A DNA stretch of 64,000 nucleotides from Actinopolyspora mzabensis (GCF_900101095.1 NZ_FNFM01000007.1:124001-188000); one strand, 5' to 3'. Counted from the stretch's first letter, positions 16,911 to 24,371 are shown. Numbers and translations: made by a program. The notes: a model not told the origin generated them from the sequence alone.

Positions 16911-17447
16911 ATGACGCAGTCGGGCGGCAGCTCCACCCGTTCGAGCAAGTCGGAGTCCACGCAGTCGGAACAGACGGGCAGCACGGACGTATCCAGTATC
17001 CCGGAGTCGCGTTCGGGAGGCTCACCCGCACGCCTGGCGGACGACACCTCGGAGGGCAGGACCAGCATTTCCTCCTCGGTGGTGCAGAAGATCTCCGGAA
17101 TCGCCGCGCGGGAGATCTCCGGGGTGTACTCGATGGGGGGCGGCGTGTCACGCGCTTTCGGCGCCCTGCGGGAGCGCATCCCCGGCGGCAGCGGGAGTTC
17201 GAACGTCTCGGGTGTGCAGGTGGAGGTCGGAGAACGCCAGGCCGCGATCGACCTGGACATCGTCGTGGAGTACGGTGCCGCGATCGTGGATCTCGCTCGT
17301 GCGGTACGCCGCAACGTGATCCACAGCGTGGAACGCATGTGCGGCTTGGAGGTTACCGAGGTCAACATCTCGGTCAACGACATCCACCTCCCCTCCGAGG
17401 ACGAGGAGGAGCCCCAGCAGAACGGGACGGGATCGCGAGTGCAGTGA
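16911..17447 (+). CDS. Asp23/Gls24 family envelope stress response protein
   Basis: A 178-residue cytoplasmic protein. After a ~55-residue Ser/Thr-rich disordered leader, the Asp23 domain begins ISSSVVQKISGIAAREISGV, continues VEVGERQAAIDLDIVVEYGA and RRNVIHSVERMCGLEVTEVN, and ends VNDIHLP. In Staphylococcus, Asp23 is held at the membrane by AmaP and its loss provokes cell-wall stress; AmaP is encoded at the end of this cluster. ATG at 16911 is chosen for GAGGAG six bases upstream; a GTG at 16890 would add seven residues. It is the only full-length canonical Asp23 of the three in the locus. Confidence 0.92.
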   Translation: MTQSGGSSTRSSKSESTQSEQTGSTDVSSIPESRSGGSPARLADDTSEGRTSISSSVVQKISGIAAREISGVYSMGGGVSRAFGALRERIPGGSGSSNVSGVQVEVGERQAAIDLDIVVEYGAAIVDLARAVRRNVIHSVERMCGLEVTEVNISVNDIHLPSEDEEEPQQNGTGSRVQ

Positions 17448-17532
17448 CCGGCTGAGTGGCTGCTCTGCCCCATACCCCGTCCGAGGACGTTGTGCGTCCC
17501 GAACCACGGCACGACAGCACGGGAGCACGGGA

Positions 17533-17886
17533 ATGACCACGGAACACGAGAGCGGACGGGAGTACGAGCACGTCGCCGATCGGATAGCGGCCGCGGCTCT
17601 GGAGCACCCCTGTGTGGTCCGGCTGGACGGCGGGGAACACGGAATCGTTGCCACCCACCTGCCCGGGCGGCGAGTGACCGGCGTACGAACCACCGCGGAA
17701 ACCGGCGAGGCGACCGAGGTGTGTGTAGTGCTGCTGCTGCGACGTCCCGTTCCCGAGCTGGTGGCCGAGCTCCGGGAGAGAATACGCGAAGTGACCGGTG
17801 AGACGAGGATCGACGTGACCGTCGCGGACGTGCTGACACCGGAACAAGAACCGGAGTCGAACCACGGGGCTGGTGAGACGAGGTGA
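17533..17886 (+). CDS. Small Asp23/Gls24-like protein
   Basis: A 117-residue protein with a reduced Asp23-type pattern: HVADRIAAAALEHPCVVRLD, a strand pair around residues 38-72 ending VCVVLLLRRPVPELVAELRE, then the helix RIREVTGETRIDVTVADVLTP. No membrane segment. The start ATG at 17533 has GGGAGCACGGGA upstream. It ends in a GTGA overlap with the HPD-motif gene. Asp23 assignment rests on context and secondary-structure pattern, so it is less certain than for its neighbours. Confidence 0.8.
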   Translation: MTTEHESGREYEHVADRIAAAALEHPCVVRLDGGEHGIVATHLPGRRVTGVRTTAETGEATEVCVVLLLRRPVPELVAELRERIREVTGETRIDVTVADVLTPEQEPESNHGAGETR

Positions 17887-18212
17887 CCGGTTCGTGCCGG
17901 GGTACGGACTCGCGTCGGGATTCGGACGACGCCAGGGAAGCGCGGGTCCGGCTGCGGGAGTTCGTACGTGCGAATCATCCCGACGTCGGTGGTGATCCCG
18001 AAGTCTTCGCCGCCGGTGTCGCGGAACTACAGTCGGTACGGGACGGGGTGCGCTCGCCGCACGAAACACCGACTCACCTGCCCGGTGAGACCATGCCCGG
18101 CGAACGGGGGGACGGACCGGTGGTGCTCGTGCGGCGGCACGGCCTGCGCGGGCTGCTGGCCCGGCTACGGGAATGGCGAGCACGCCGCGGGCGAGGGCCG
18201 CGAGTCGTATGA
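17883..18212 (+). CDS. J-domain-like HPD-motif protein of the Asp23 cluster
   Basis: A 109-residue protein whose segment ARVRLREFVRANHPDVGGD, followed by PEVFAAGVAELQSVR, reads like helix II, the HPD loop (His32-Pro33-Asp34) and helix III of a J-domain. Helix I seems missing or degenerate. The C-terminus is Arg-rich (LRGLLARLREWRARRGRGPR), suggesting contact with acidic partners or membrane lipids. Its GTG start overlaps the preceding stop codon. If the J-like fold is real, it would recruit an Hsp70 to the Asp23 assembly (inference). It could otherwise be an unrelated small protein with a chance HPD. Confidence 0.72.
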   Translation: MTGSCRGTDSRRDSDDAREARVRLREFVRANHPDVGGDPEVFAAGVAELQSVRDGVRSPHETPTHLPGETMPGERGDGPVVLVRRHGLRGLLARLREWRARRGRGPRVV

Positions 18213-18275
18213 CCACGGCGATCACGTACCGACCGAACACCTGCCGGCTCGCGGGACGAATAGGAAGGTTGTGCC

Positions 18276-18455
18276 ATGAACGCGACACAGACCGGCTTGA
18301 TCGCCGGGCTGATTCTCGGCGTAGCGGTAGCCATCGGTGGTTTCACCGCCTTTCTGATCACGTTGGCGGTCGGTCTGATCGGCTTCGTGGTGGGCCGGTT
18401 CGTGGACGGCGACATGGAGTTGGGTGACCTCTTCGGACGGGGCAAGGACCGGTGA
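18276..18455 (+). CDS. 59-residue two-helix membrane protein (DUF2273-like)
   Basis: The protein starts MNATQTGLIAGLILGVAVAI, continues with a second hydrophobic stretch (about residues 24-42), and ends in a charged tail with DGDMELGDLFGRGKDR. Small DUF2273-type membrane proteins accompany Asp23 and AmaP genes in many Gram-positives. The ATG at 18276 is preceded by AGGAAGG at 18262-18268. Its TGA overlaps the GTG of the next Asp23 gene (GTGA), supporting that both are real and translationally coupled. Probable role: membrane anchoring or scaffolding with AmaP (inference). Confidence 0.85.
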   Translation: MNATQTGLIAGLILGVAVAIGGFTAFLITLAVGLIGFVVGRFVDGDMELGDLFGRGKDR

Positions 18456-18862
18456 CCGGGACAGTGGATGCCGCCGAGAGCGCCGCGACGACACGTTCCG
18501 GGCACGGCAGTGTCACCGAGCCGTCGGAGCGCGGTGAACTGCGGATCGACCGGGGAGTGTTGCGCAGCATCGCCGAACACGCGGCGGACTCCGTACCGAA
18601 CTGTGTTCGGATGCGACGGCGCGTGGCGGGAGTCGGTACGGGCGAACACGGCGCGACGGCACGGTTGACCGGCCCGGAGCGGCAACTGCGGATACGTCTG
18701 GACCTCGCGCTGCGCTATCCGGCACCGATCGCCGAGACCGTGAGCGCCGTCCGCGAGCGGGTGCGCACCGAGCTGGAACGCATGGCGGACTGCCGGGTCT
18801 CCACGGTGGACGTCACGGTCACCGCGCTGGTGCCTCGCCCCGCCGCCCCCCGGGTGGAGTAG
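18452..18862 (+). CDS. Asp23/Gls24 family protein, third copy
   Basis: A 136-residue protein. The Asp23-like core starts IDRGVLRSIAEHAADSVPNC, proceeds through LRIRLDLALRYPAPIAETVS and RERVRTELERMADCRVSTVD, and ends VTVTALVPRP. It diverges from the full-length copy at 16911 and lacks its Ser-rich leader. GTG at 18452 overlaps the stop of the 59-residue membrane protein. It is followed by a 165-base spacer before the DUF6286 gene. Confidence 0.87.
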   Translation: MTGTVDAAESAATTRSGHGSVTEPSERGELRIDRGVLRSIAEHAADSVPNCVRMRRRVAGVGTGEHGATARLTGPERQLRIRLDLALRYPAPIAETVSAVRERVRTELERMADCRVSTVDVTVTALVPRPAAPRVE

Positions 18863-19027
18863 TCGTTCACAACGGAGTCCCGGAAACGCCGGGGCACGAG
18901 CCACCGAGCGGGACGAGCTCTCCGGAAGCTCCGGAAAGCCGTTCCGCGGACCTCGGGGCCGGTTCACCCCGCCGGAGTCCCTGCCGCCAACCCCCCGTCC
19001 GAGTCGTGCTGGAAGGACTGCCGACCG

Positions 19028-19561
19028 ATGCGTGCGTTCGTTCGAATCCTCACCACGCTGTTGGGGCTGCTGTTCCTGGCCGCCGGGCTGCTGCTCGTGG
19101 TCGAAGCGGTACGCGCCGCCGTCTCCACCGGAGCGGACCCGCTGCTGGTGGAACGCGCCACCCTGCGAGACGAGCTGGCCGGGGTCTCCTGGCGGGACAC
19201 CCTGGTGCGAACAGGGGCGGCCGTCACCGCCGTGCTCGGCCTGTTGCTGATTCTCGTGGCCGCCCGGGCGGGCAGGGGCGACATCAGACTGCACGACCCC
19301 GCGCCGGATGTGTTGGTGGTCACCCGTCCCCGGTCACTCGCACGGCTGGTGGGCCACCGGGTTCGGGAACAGGACGGGGTGGCACGCGCATCCGTGGTCG
19401 CGCACCGCAAAGCGGTGCGGGTCAACGCGGTCGGCCAATTCACCGAGGTCGGTGACCTCGAACCCAGGCTGCAGGAGACCGCACGTACCGCGACGGAGGA
19501 ACTGCCGCTGGTCACGACCCCCAGGGTCTCGGTCGCGGTCAAACCGGCGAAGCAGCGATGA
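19028..19561 (+). CDS. DUF6286 domain-containing membrane protein
   Basis: A 177-residue protein with two transmembrane helices, at about residues 7-30 (LTTLLGLLFLAAGLLLVVEA) and 62-82 (AAVTAVLGLLLILVAARA). A ~90-residue cytoplasmic domain follows (DIRLHDPAPDVLVVTRPRS, with the closing RVSVAVKP). This topology parallels AmaP, and DUF6286 proteins usually neighbour Asp23/AmaP genes in actinobacteria. No catalytic motif is visible. A role as a second Asp23 membrane partner is inferred from context. Confidence 0.88.
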   Translation: MRAFVRILTTLLGLLFLAAGLLLVVEAVRAAVSTGADPLLVERATLRDELAGVSWRDTLVRTGAAVTAVLGLLLILVAARAGRGDIRLHDPAPDVLVVTRPRSLARLVGHRVREQDGVARASVVAHRKAVRVNAVGQFTEVGDLEPRLQETARTATEELPLVTTPRVSVAVKPAKQR

Positions 19562-19585
19562 CCCCAAGGCTGTCGAGGAGCGATC

Positions 19586-20212
19586 ATGGCGGTTGAGCAG
19601 TCGAGCACACCGCGACACCCCGAGCGGACGGCGAACCGACTGGGACGCTCGCTGACCTTCGAGCGGACGATCGTTCACGTGGTCGGGACGCTGGCGGTAC
19701 TGGCGGGGGCGCTGACCCTGCTGGTGGGGTCGGGAGCCCTCGGGGTGTACCGGGCGGGCCGCCCGGTACTGGACCCGCTGCTGGAGCAGTGGATCCGGGA
19801 CAATCCGCGGTTGAGTCTCACGGTGGTGGCCGCGCTGGGCGTGCTGCTGATACTGCTGGGACTCTGGTGGCTGATCCACGCGTTGCGCCCGGAGAACCAC
19901 CCCGACATCCACATCGCCGGCGGTGCCGCGGGGACCACTTCGCTCGCGGGGACGGCTTTCACGGACGCGTTGCGGACCGACGCGCGCGGGATCAGCGGTG
20001 TCACCCGGGTACGGGTGCGCACCACCGGCACTCCCGAGAACCCCGGGCTGCGGATGGTGCTGTCGTTGCAGCACGGCACCGATGTCCGTCAGGTCTGGGA
20101 GGAACTGGACGAGAAGGTGCTCTCCCGCGCCCGCGAGGCGCTCCGTGTCGAGACGCTGCCGACCGTGGTCCGACTGGACCTGGAAAGCTCCCCGGCGCAG
20201 CGCGTGCGGTGA
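19586..20212 (+). CDS. amaP: Alkaline shock response membrane anchor protein AmaP
   Basis: A 208-residue membrane protein: two hydrophobic helices at about residues 30-52 (VVGTLAVLAGALTLLVGSGA) and 77-97 (LTVVAALGVLLILLGLWWLI), then a cytoplasmic Asp23-like domain (GISGVTRVRVRTTGTPENPG, LRMVLSLQHGTDVRQVWEEL, ending TVVRLDLE). In Staphylococcus AmaP tethers Asp23 to the membrane. An AGGAGCG site precedes the ATG at 19586. It closes the nine-gene sigma/Asp23 locus and ends 14 bases before the convergent EamA gene. Confidence 0.88.
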   Translation: MAVEQSSTPRHPERTANRLGRSLTFERTIVHVVGTLAVLAGALTLLVGSGALGVYRAGRPVLDPLLEQWIRDNPRLSLTVVAALGVLLILLGLWWLIHALRPENHPDIHIAGGAAGTTSLAGTAFTDALRTDARGISGVTRVRVRTTGTPENPGLRMVLSLQHGTDVRQVWEELDEKVLSRAREALRVETLPTVVRLDLESSPAQRVR

Positions 20213-20225
20213 GAAGCCCCGGCGC

Positions 20226-21131
20226 TCAAGCTCGTCCGCTGGCGCGAGTCGCTCCGATCGAGGCGAGCACCACGCACAGCACCGCGAGCCACTGTCCCGC
20301 GCCGAGCGCCTCCCGCAGCACCACCAGCCCGGCCAGGGCGGCCACGGCGGGCTCCAGGCTCATCAGCACTCCGAAGACCCGCGGCGGGATGCGACGCAGC
20401 GCCTCCAGCTCCAGTGAGTAGGGCACGACGGAGGACATCAGGGCCACCACCAGCCCCACCGCCAGCACGCGGGGATCGAGCAGCGCGGTGTTCGACTCGA
20501 CCACCCCGAACGGGAGCACCAGCACCGCGCCGACGGCCATCCCGACGGCGAGCCCGCCCCCGCCCGTGGTGCGGTCGCCGAGTTTGGCCCCCATCAGGAT
20601 GTAGCCCGCCCAGAACACCGCCGCCAGCAGCGCGAAGGCGACCCCCAGGGGATCGAGTCCGCCCTCGACGCGGGAGAGCAGCAGTACGCCGGTGGCCGCG
20701 AGCAGCGCCCAGAGCACGTCGAGCTTGCGGCGGGAACCGAGAACGGCGACCGACAGCGGCCCCAGGAACTCGATGGTGACCGCGACACCCAGCGGAATTC
20801 GCTCGAAAGCGTGGTAAATGCTGGTGTTCATCCCGGCGAGCATCGCACCGTATCCGGCGACGACGGGAAAAGTCCTACGGTCCATCCGCAGCGCGGGACG
20901 CCACACCAGCAGCAGCACCAGCGCGGCGAAGGTGAGTCGGATCGCGCTCACGCCGAACGCACCGGCCATGGCGAACAGCTGCTTGGCGAAGGCGGCACCG
21001 ACCTGCAAACTGATCATGCCGGTGACCACGAGCACGGGCGGGGGCACGGCCCCGAAAGCACGGGTGGCCAGCGCGCCGAACCGCCCTTCGGGAGGCCGAC
21101 CCGCCGAGGACGTCTCGTCCAGTTGTGCCAA
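20226..21131 (-). CDS. EamA/DMT family transporter (RhtA-like exporter)
   Basis: A 301-residue inner-membrane protein with ten predicted helices in two EamA repeats. Recognisable segments are GAAFAKQLFAMAGAFGVSAI, GMNTSIYHAFERIPLGVAVTIEFLGPLSVAVLG and the second-repeat VPYSLELEALRRIPPRVFGVLMSLEPAVAALAG. This matches the RhtA/threonine-homoserine exporter branch of the drug/metabolite transporters. The start codon is TTG (21131), with AGGAG about 13 bases upstream. Likely exports an amino acid or related metabolite. It is divergent from the lipoprotein gene. Confidence 0.92.
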   Translation of the reverse strand: MAQLDETSSAGRPPEGRFGALATRAFGAVPPPVLVVTGMISLQVGAAFAKQLFAMAGAFGVSAIRLTFAALVLLLVWRPALRMDRRTFPVVAGYGAMLAGMNTSIYHAFERIPLGVAVTIEFLGPLSVAVLGSRRKLDVLWALLAATGVLLLSRVEGGLDPLGVAFALLAAVFWAGYILMGAKLGDRTTGGGGLAVGMAVGAVLVLPFGVVESNTALLDPRVLAVGLVVALMSSVVPYSLELEALRRIPPRVFGVLMSLEPAVAALAGLVVLREALGAGQWLAVLCVVLASIGATRASGRA

Positions 21132-21330
21132 GGTCGCGTTCAGCTCCTGTCCGAATCGGTGCTGTGCGGGTCCACGACGTTCGCCACCACCGCGAACGGT
21201 GGGACCACGTCGGTACTGCCGGAGGCCCGGCCGGACGGCAGACTACTGCAACACCGCGCGAGCGGTACCACCGACGTGACCGCCGTGACCGTTCACCCAC
21301 TTCTCACACCGATCGTGCGATGATTCCCGG

Positions 21331-21365
21331 AGTGCACAGGGGCGGGGAAGTGCACAGGGGAGGGA
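21331..21365. repeat. Two-copy 18-bp direct repeat upstream of the lipoprotein gene
   Basis: AGTGCACAGGGGCGGGGA is followed directly by AGTGCACAGGGGAGGGA. The repeats lie about 45-80 bases upstream of the GTG at 21410, within the 278-base divergent spacer, and could be a regulator site or a local duplication. Confidence 0.5.
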
Positions 21366-21409
21366 GAACGCCCGCCCGAGTCAGCACACCGCCCCGAGAA
21401 GGAGTTCAC

Positions 21410-22957
21410 GTGCCGCGCGTCATCGGCAGAGTCGGTGTCATCCTGCTGCTTCTGGTGCTCACGGCATGTTCCGCGGGACCGTCCGACCGTCCGGCCGTGG
21501 CCTATCGAGACGACGGGAACTCCGGTGCGCGAACGCCCCGGAACTCCGAGTCACGAACCGTGCCACCACTGGGGCCGTCGAGCCACAACGCGTTGAACTG
21601 GTCGGACTGTACCGGCACGACCAGGAGTGAGCTGGGTCCGAACCACTCCCCCGAGGGCATGCGGTTCTCCTGCACGAACCTGCTGACCAGTACCGATCCT
21701 CCCGGGACCGTGCGCGGTGGCACCACGCGAATCGCACTGCTGGCCGCGGGCTCCGGCGACGTCCCGCTGGTGGTGGTCAACGACATCCGCGGCGCACCGG
21801 GAACCACATTCGCCGCGCGCCTCGCCACGCGACTGCCCGAGCGGATGCTGCGCGAGTTCAGGATCATCGGAATGGACCGTCGGGGCACCGGGGAGTCCGA
21901 TCCGACGAACTGCGTACCCAAGGAGGAGCGCGAGGCCATCACTCGGTTCGACTCGCGAGCCACCGACGAGGCGGCGCTGGACAGGTTGTTGGAATCGGTG
22001 CGCACGGCCAGCCAGAAGTGCCTGTTGGACCTGGAGCGACGAGCCCAGACCTACGACACGCGCCACACCTCGGACGACCTGGAGGAACTGCGGCTGCAAC
22101 TCGACGTTCCCCGGCTGCACGCCATCGGACGCGGCGAGGGATCGCGCGTGTTGAGCGTCTACGCACGTGACCATCCGAACAGCGTGGGCAGAATGGTCTT
22201 CGACGGCGCCCCCGACCCGACGCTGAAAACGCTGGCGCAGCTGAAACGACGTGCCGACAGCGCCGAGCGGACCTTCGACGTGTTCGCCGCGAGGTGCCGC
22301 GATTCCGAGGAATGCGCGCTGGGTGACTCGCCGAGACAACGGTTGGACTCGCTCATCGAACGCACCCGCGGGCAGGCCCTTTCGACCGGCGGAGCACCAC
22401 TCACCTCCGGGGAACTGGCCAGAGCGGTGCTGCACGGGCTGGAGAACCGGGAGGACTGGCCCAGCTTGACCCGGGCCATCGCGGCGGCCGAGGACGGCGA
22501 CGGCAGCGCGTTGGCCGGCTTCATCCGGAATTCCGAGGCCGGGGCCGACCGGCTGGGACAGCGCATGGTGACGCGCTGCAACGACACGATGTTGCGACTT
22601 CCGCCGGAGCGAGCGCGCAACATCGCCGAGGAATGGGTCGACAGCAGGCCACTGTTCGGCGGCGTGTTCGCCCAACGGCTGATCAGGTGCTCTACATGGC
22701 CCAGGCCGCAACAGGCGATGCCCTCGCCCGGTAACGGCCGTCTGCCGCGCATACCGGTGATAACCACCGAGAACGATCCCCTGACCCCCGCCACCGGCAG
22801 TGAGAACATGGCCGCCACGCTTCCCGACGGCAGCAGGATGAGCTGGTTGGGAAGCGGTCACGGTGCGCTGGGGCGGTCCGACTGCGTCACGGAACTCGTC
22901 AGCGGCTTCCTCGCCGCGGGCGAGGTTCCGCCCCGCGACGCGGCGTGTCCGGCGTGA
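21410..22957 (+). CDS. Secreted lipoprotein, alpha/beta hydrolase (tripeptidyl aminopeptidase-like) lacking the nucleophilic Ser
   Basis: A 515-residue predicted lipoprotein. The signal peptide ends in the lipobox LTAC with Cys20 as lipidation site. The mature part follows the Streptomyces tripeptidyl aminopeptidase/proline iminopeptidase family: FRIIGMDRRGTGESDPTNC, VGRMVFDGAPDPTLKT, VITTENDPLTPATGSENM and GSGHGALGRSDCV near the C-terminus. The Asp (DPLTP) and His (GHG) of the triad region are present. The elbow that should read G-x-S-x-G reads G240-R-G-E-G244, so the nucleophile is Gly242. It may be a pseudoenzyme or binding protein. GTG at 21410 has AAGGAG upstream. Confidence 0.88.
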   Translation: MPRVIGRVGVILLLLVLTACSAGPSDRPAVAYRDDGNSGARTPRNSESRTVPPLGPSSHNALNWSDCTGTTRSELGPNHSPEGMRFSCTNLLTSTDPPGTVRGGTTRIALLAAGSGDVPLVVVNDIRGAPGTTFAARLATRLPERMLREFRIIGMDRRGTGESDPTNCVPKEEREAITRFDSRATDEAALDRLLESVRTASQKCLLDLERRAQTYDTRHTSDDLEELRLQLDVPRLHAIGRGEGSRVLSVYARDHPNSVGRMVFDGAPDPTLKTLAQLKRRADSAERTFDVFAARCRDSEECALGDSPRQRLDSLIERTRGQALSTGGAPLTSGELARAVLHGLENREDWPSLTRAIAAAEDGDGSALAGFIRNSEAGADRLGQRMVTRCNDTMLRLPPERARNIAEEWVDSRPLFGGVFAQRLIRCSTWPRPQQAMPSPGNGRLPRIPVITTENDPLTPATGSENMAATLPDGSRMSWLGSGHGALGRSDCVTELVSGFLAAGEVPPRDAACPA

Positions 22958-22981
22958 TGCCGCGCCCGGAGATCGGAATAC

Positions 22982-22999
22982 CCGCGGGAGCTCCCGCGG
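22982..22999. terminator. 18-bp perfect palindrome after the lipoprotein gene
   Basis: CCGCGGGAGCTCCCGCGG begins 25 bases after the stop at 22957 and can form a tight hairpin; it is probably part of a tandem terminator with the larger hairpin at 23014-23053. Confidence 0.55.
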
Positions 23000-23013
23000 T
23001 GCCCTCGCGAACC

Positions 23014-23053
23014 AGGCCCGACGTGGCGTAGTCGACTACTCGACGTCGGGCCT
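23014..23053. terminator. Compound hairpin between convergent genes
   Basis: Perfect 11-bp outer arms (AGGCCCGACGT at 23014-23024 and its complement at 23043-23053) enclose an inner 12-bp palindrome GTAGTCGACTAC (23028-23039). It lies between the ends of the lipoprotein gene (+) and the cysteine-rich peptide gene (-), and probably terminates both. Confidence 0.65.
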
Positions 23054-23124
23054 ACCCGCGGCGCGGGCGGACGGCGGGGTTCCGCTCCGCGAGCACATGC
23101 GGAACCCGGGTTCGCCGGGTCCCG

Positions 23125-23229
23125 TCAGCAGCTGCTGCAGCACCCGCAGGAGGGGCCACTGCAACTGGCGCAGCAGCTGCACCCACCGAACTGTGCTTCC
23201 GTCGCGGTCTGTGCCACGGCTTGCTCCAT
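23125..23229 (-). CDS. 34-residue cysteine-rich peptide with two CxCCxxC modules
   Basis: A short gene below usual annotation limits but well supported: AGGAGG lies five bases before the ATG at 23229. The first 14 residues (MEQAVAQTATEAQF) are cysteine-free; then a Gly-Gly precedes the 18-residue core CSCCASCSGPSCGCCSSC, which holds eight cysteines (17, 19, 20, 23, 28, 30, 31, 34) as two CxCCxxC units separated by SGPS. The leader/GG/core layout is like a ribosomally made, modified peptide precursor; a metallothionein-like metal binder is the alternative. No modification, protease or export gene is adjacent. Function unknown. Confidence 0.7.
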   Translation of the reverse strand: MEQAVAQTATEAQFGGCSCCASCSGPSCGCCSSC

Positions 23230-23534
23230 GACGGCCTCCTGATCGCAGGAACATCGACACGTCGATGCTGCCCCGCCGTTCGAGCCACGGATACCGCTGG
23301 ACGGGCGACAGCCGCGATCGAACACCGTTCCCGGTGCGGCACCGGTGGTGCTTCGCCGGGCCCGCCCCGATCGGTCTGCCTCGACCGACCCGAGCAGCCG
23401 CGCGGGTTCCGCACGGAGCGGCACGGGAAACCGGTTGAACGGAGTCCCGGCAGCGGCTTTCCGAACCGATCAGGTGGCTCCGGTGAACGTGCGATACGGG
23501 CGCACCGAAGGGCACGGAGGGTTACCGTGGGAGC
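23230..23534. other. Divergent spacer, no gene seen
   Basis: This 305-base spacer separates the cysteine-rich peptide gene (-) from the small membrane protein gene (+). It must contain the promoters of both. I found no convincing hexamer pair, hairpin or additional reading frame with a ribosome site. Confidence 0.4.
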
Positions 23535-23843
23535 ATGTCACGCGCCGAGCACGGCGAACCGGACGAGCCGGCCGGCCGTTTCGCCGACGACCTGATCGGA
23601 CTGGACCCGCACGACCCGGAGGCACAGGCGTTCGCCGCGCATCTGGACCGGATGCAGCACTGCGGCTCCCGAGCGACCGTCGAGGGCATGTTGCAGGGGG
23701 TCGGCGACTTCGCGCAGAGCGCGAACCGACTGCGGGGCGAGCGCAGACTGCTCGCCGTCGTCGTGGTCACGCTGATCCTGCTGGGAGTCGCTTTCACGAT
23801 ATGGAACGCCCTGGTGTTCATGGTGGCGGCGTTCTCCGGGTGA
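23535..23843 (+). CDS. Small single-pass membrane protein, hypothetical
   Basis: A 102-residue protein with an acidic N-terminus (MSRAEHGEPDEPAGRFADDL), a polar middle and one C-terminal transmembrane helix of about 22 residues (LLAVVVVTLILLGVAFTIWN, continuing to FMVAAFSG). It looks tail-anchored with the bulk in the cytoplasm. The family is not recognised. It is followed by msrB on the same strand after 99 bases. Confidence 0.72.
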   Translation: MSRAEHGEPDEPAGRFADDLIGLDPHDPEAQAFAAHLDRMQHCGSRATVEGMLQGVGDFAQSANRLRGERRLLAVVVVTLILLGVAFTIWNALVFMVAAFSG

Positions 23844-23942
23844 GCCCGCCTACCGAGGAGTGCCGCCTCCCGAGAGGCCGTATCTCCCGAGGGCCGCGCC
23901 TCCTGCGGTGCCGCCGCACTCGCGCGGAATTATCGTGGAGGT

Positions 23943-24371
23943 ATGGATCCGGTAGTGGGAACCACCCCCAAGGTCGTCAAGTCGGAACAGCAGTGGCGGG
24001 AACGACTCAACCAGGACGAGTACGCCGTGCTGCGGCAGGGAGCCACCGAAGCGCCGTACAGCGGTGACTACGTGGAGGAGAAGACCCAGGGCGTCTACGA
24101 GTGCCGCGCTTGTGGCGCCGAACTGTTCCGCAGCGGCACCAAGTTCGAGTCGCACTGCGGTTGGCCCTCCTTCTGGGACCCCAGCGACTCGGAAGCGGTC
24201 CTGCTCCGGGAGGACCGCTCGCACGGCATGGTGCGCGTGGAGGTGCTTTGCGCGTCCTGTCACAGCCACCTCGGCCACGTGTTCGAGGGAGAGGGCTACC
24301 CCACCCCGACGGACCAGCGCTACTGCATCAACTCCATCGCGCTGCGGCTGGAGCCGGACGAGAACGCCTGA
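23943..24371 (+). CDS. msrB: Peptide-methionine (R)-S-oxide reductase
   Basis: Repairs the R-epimer of methionine sulfoxide in proteins using thioredoxin. The protein is 142 residues. Zinc is bound by two CxxC pairs, Cys54/Cys57 (YECRACGAELF) and Cys103/Cys106 (VLCASCHSHLGHVF). The catalytic Cys128 is in QRYCINSIALRLEP. HCGWPSFWDP is also diagnostic. GGAGGT lies just upstream of the ATG at 23943. The family assignment is unambiguous; in M. tuberculosis msrB also lies just beside the hemQ-hemY-hemE genes, as here. Confidence 0.97.
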   Translation: MDPVVGTTPKVVKSEQQWRERLNQDEYAVLRQGATEAPYSGDYVEEKTQGVYECRACGAELFRSGTKFESHCGWPSFWDPSDSEAVLLREDRSHGMVRVEVLCASCHSHLGHVFEGEGYPTPTDQRYCINSIALRLEPDENA

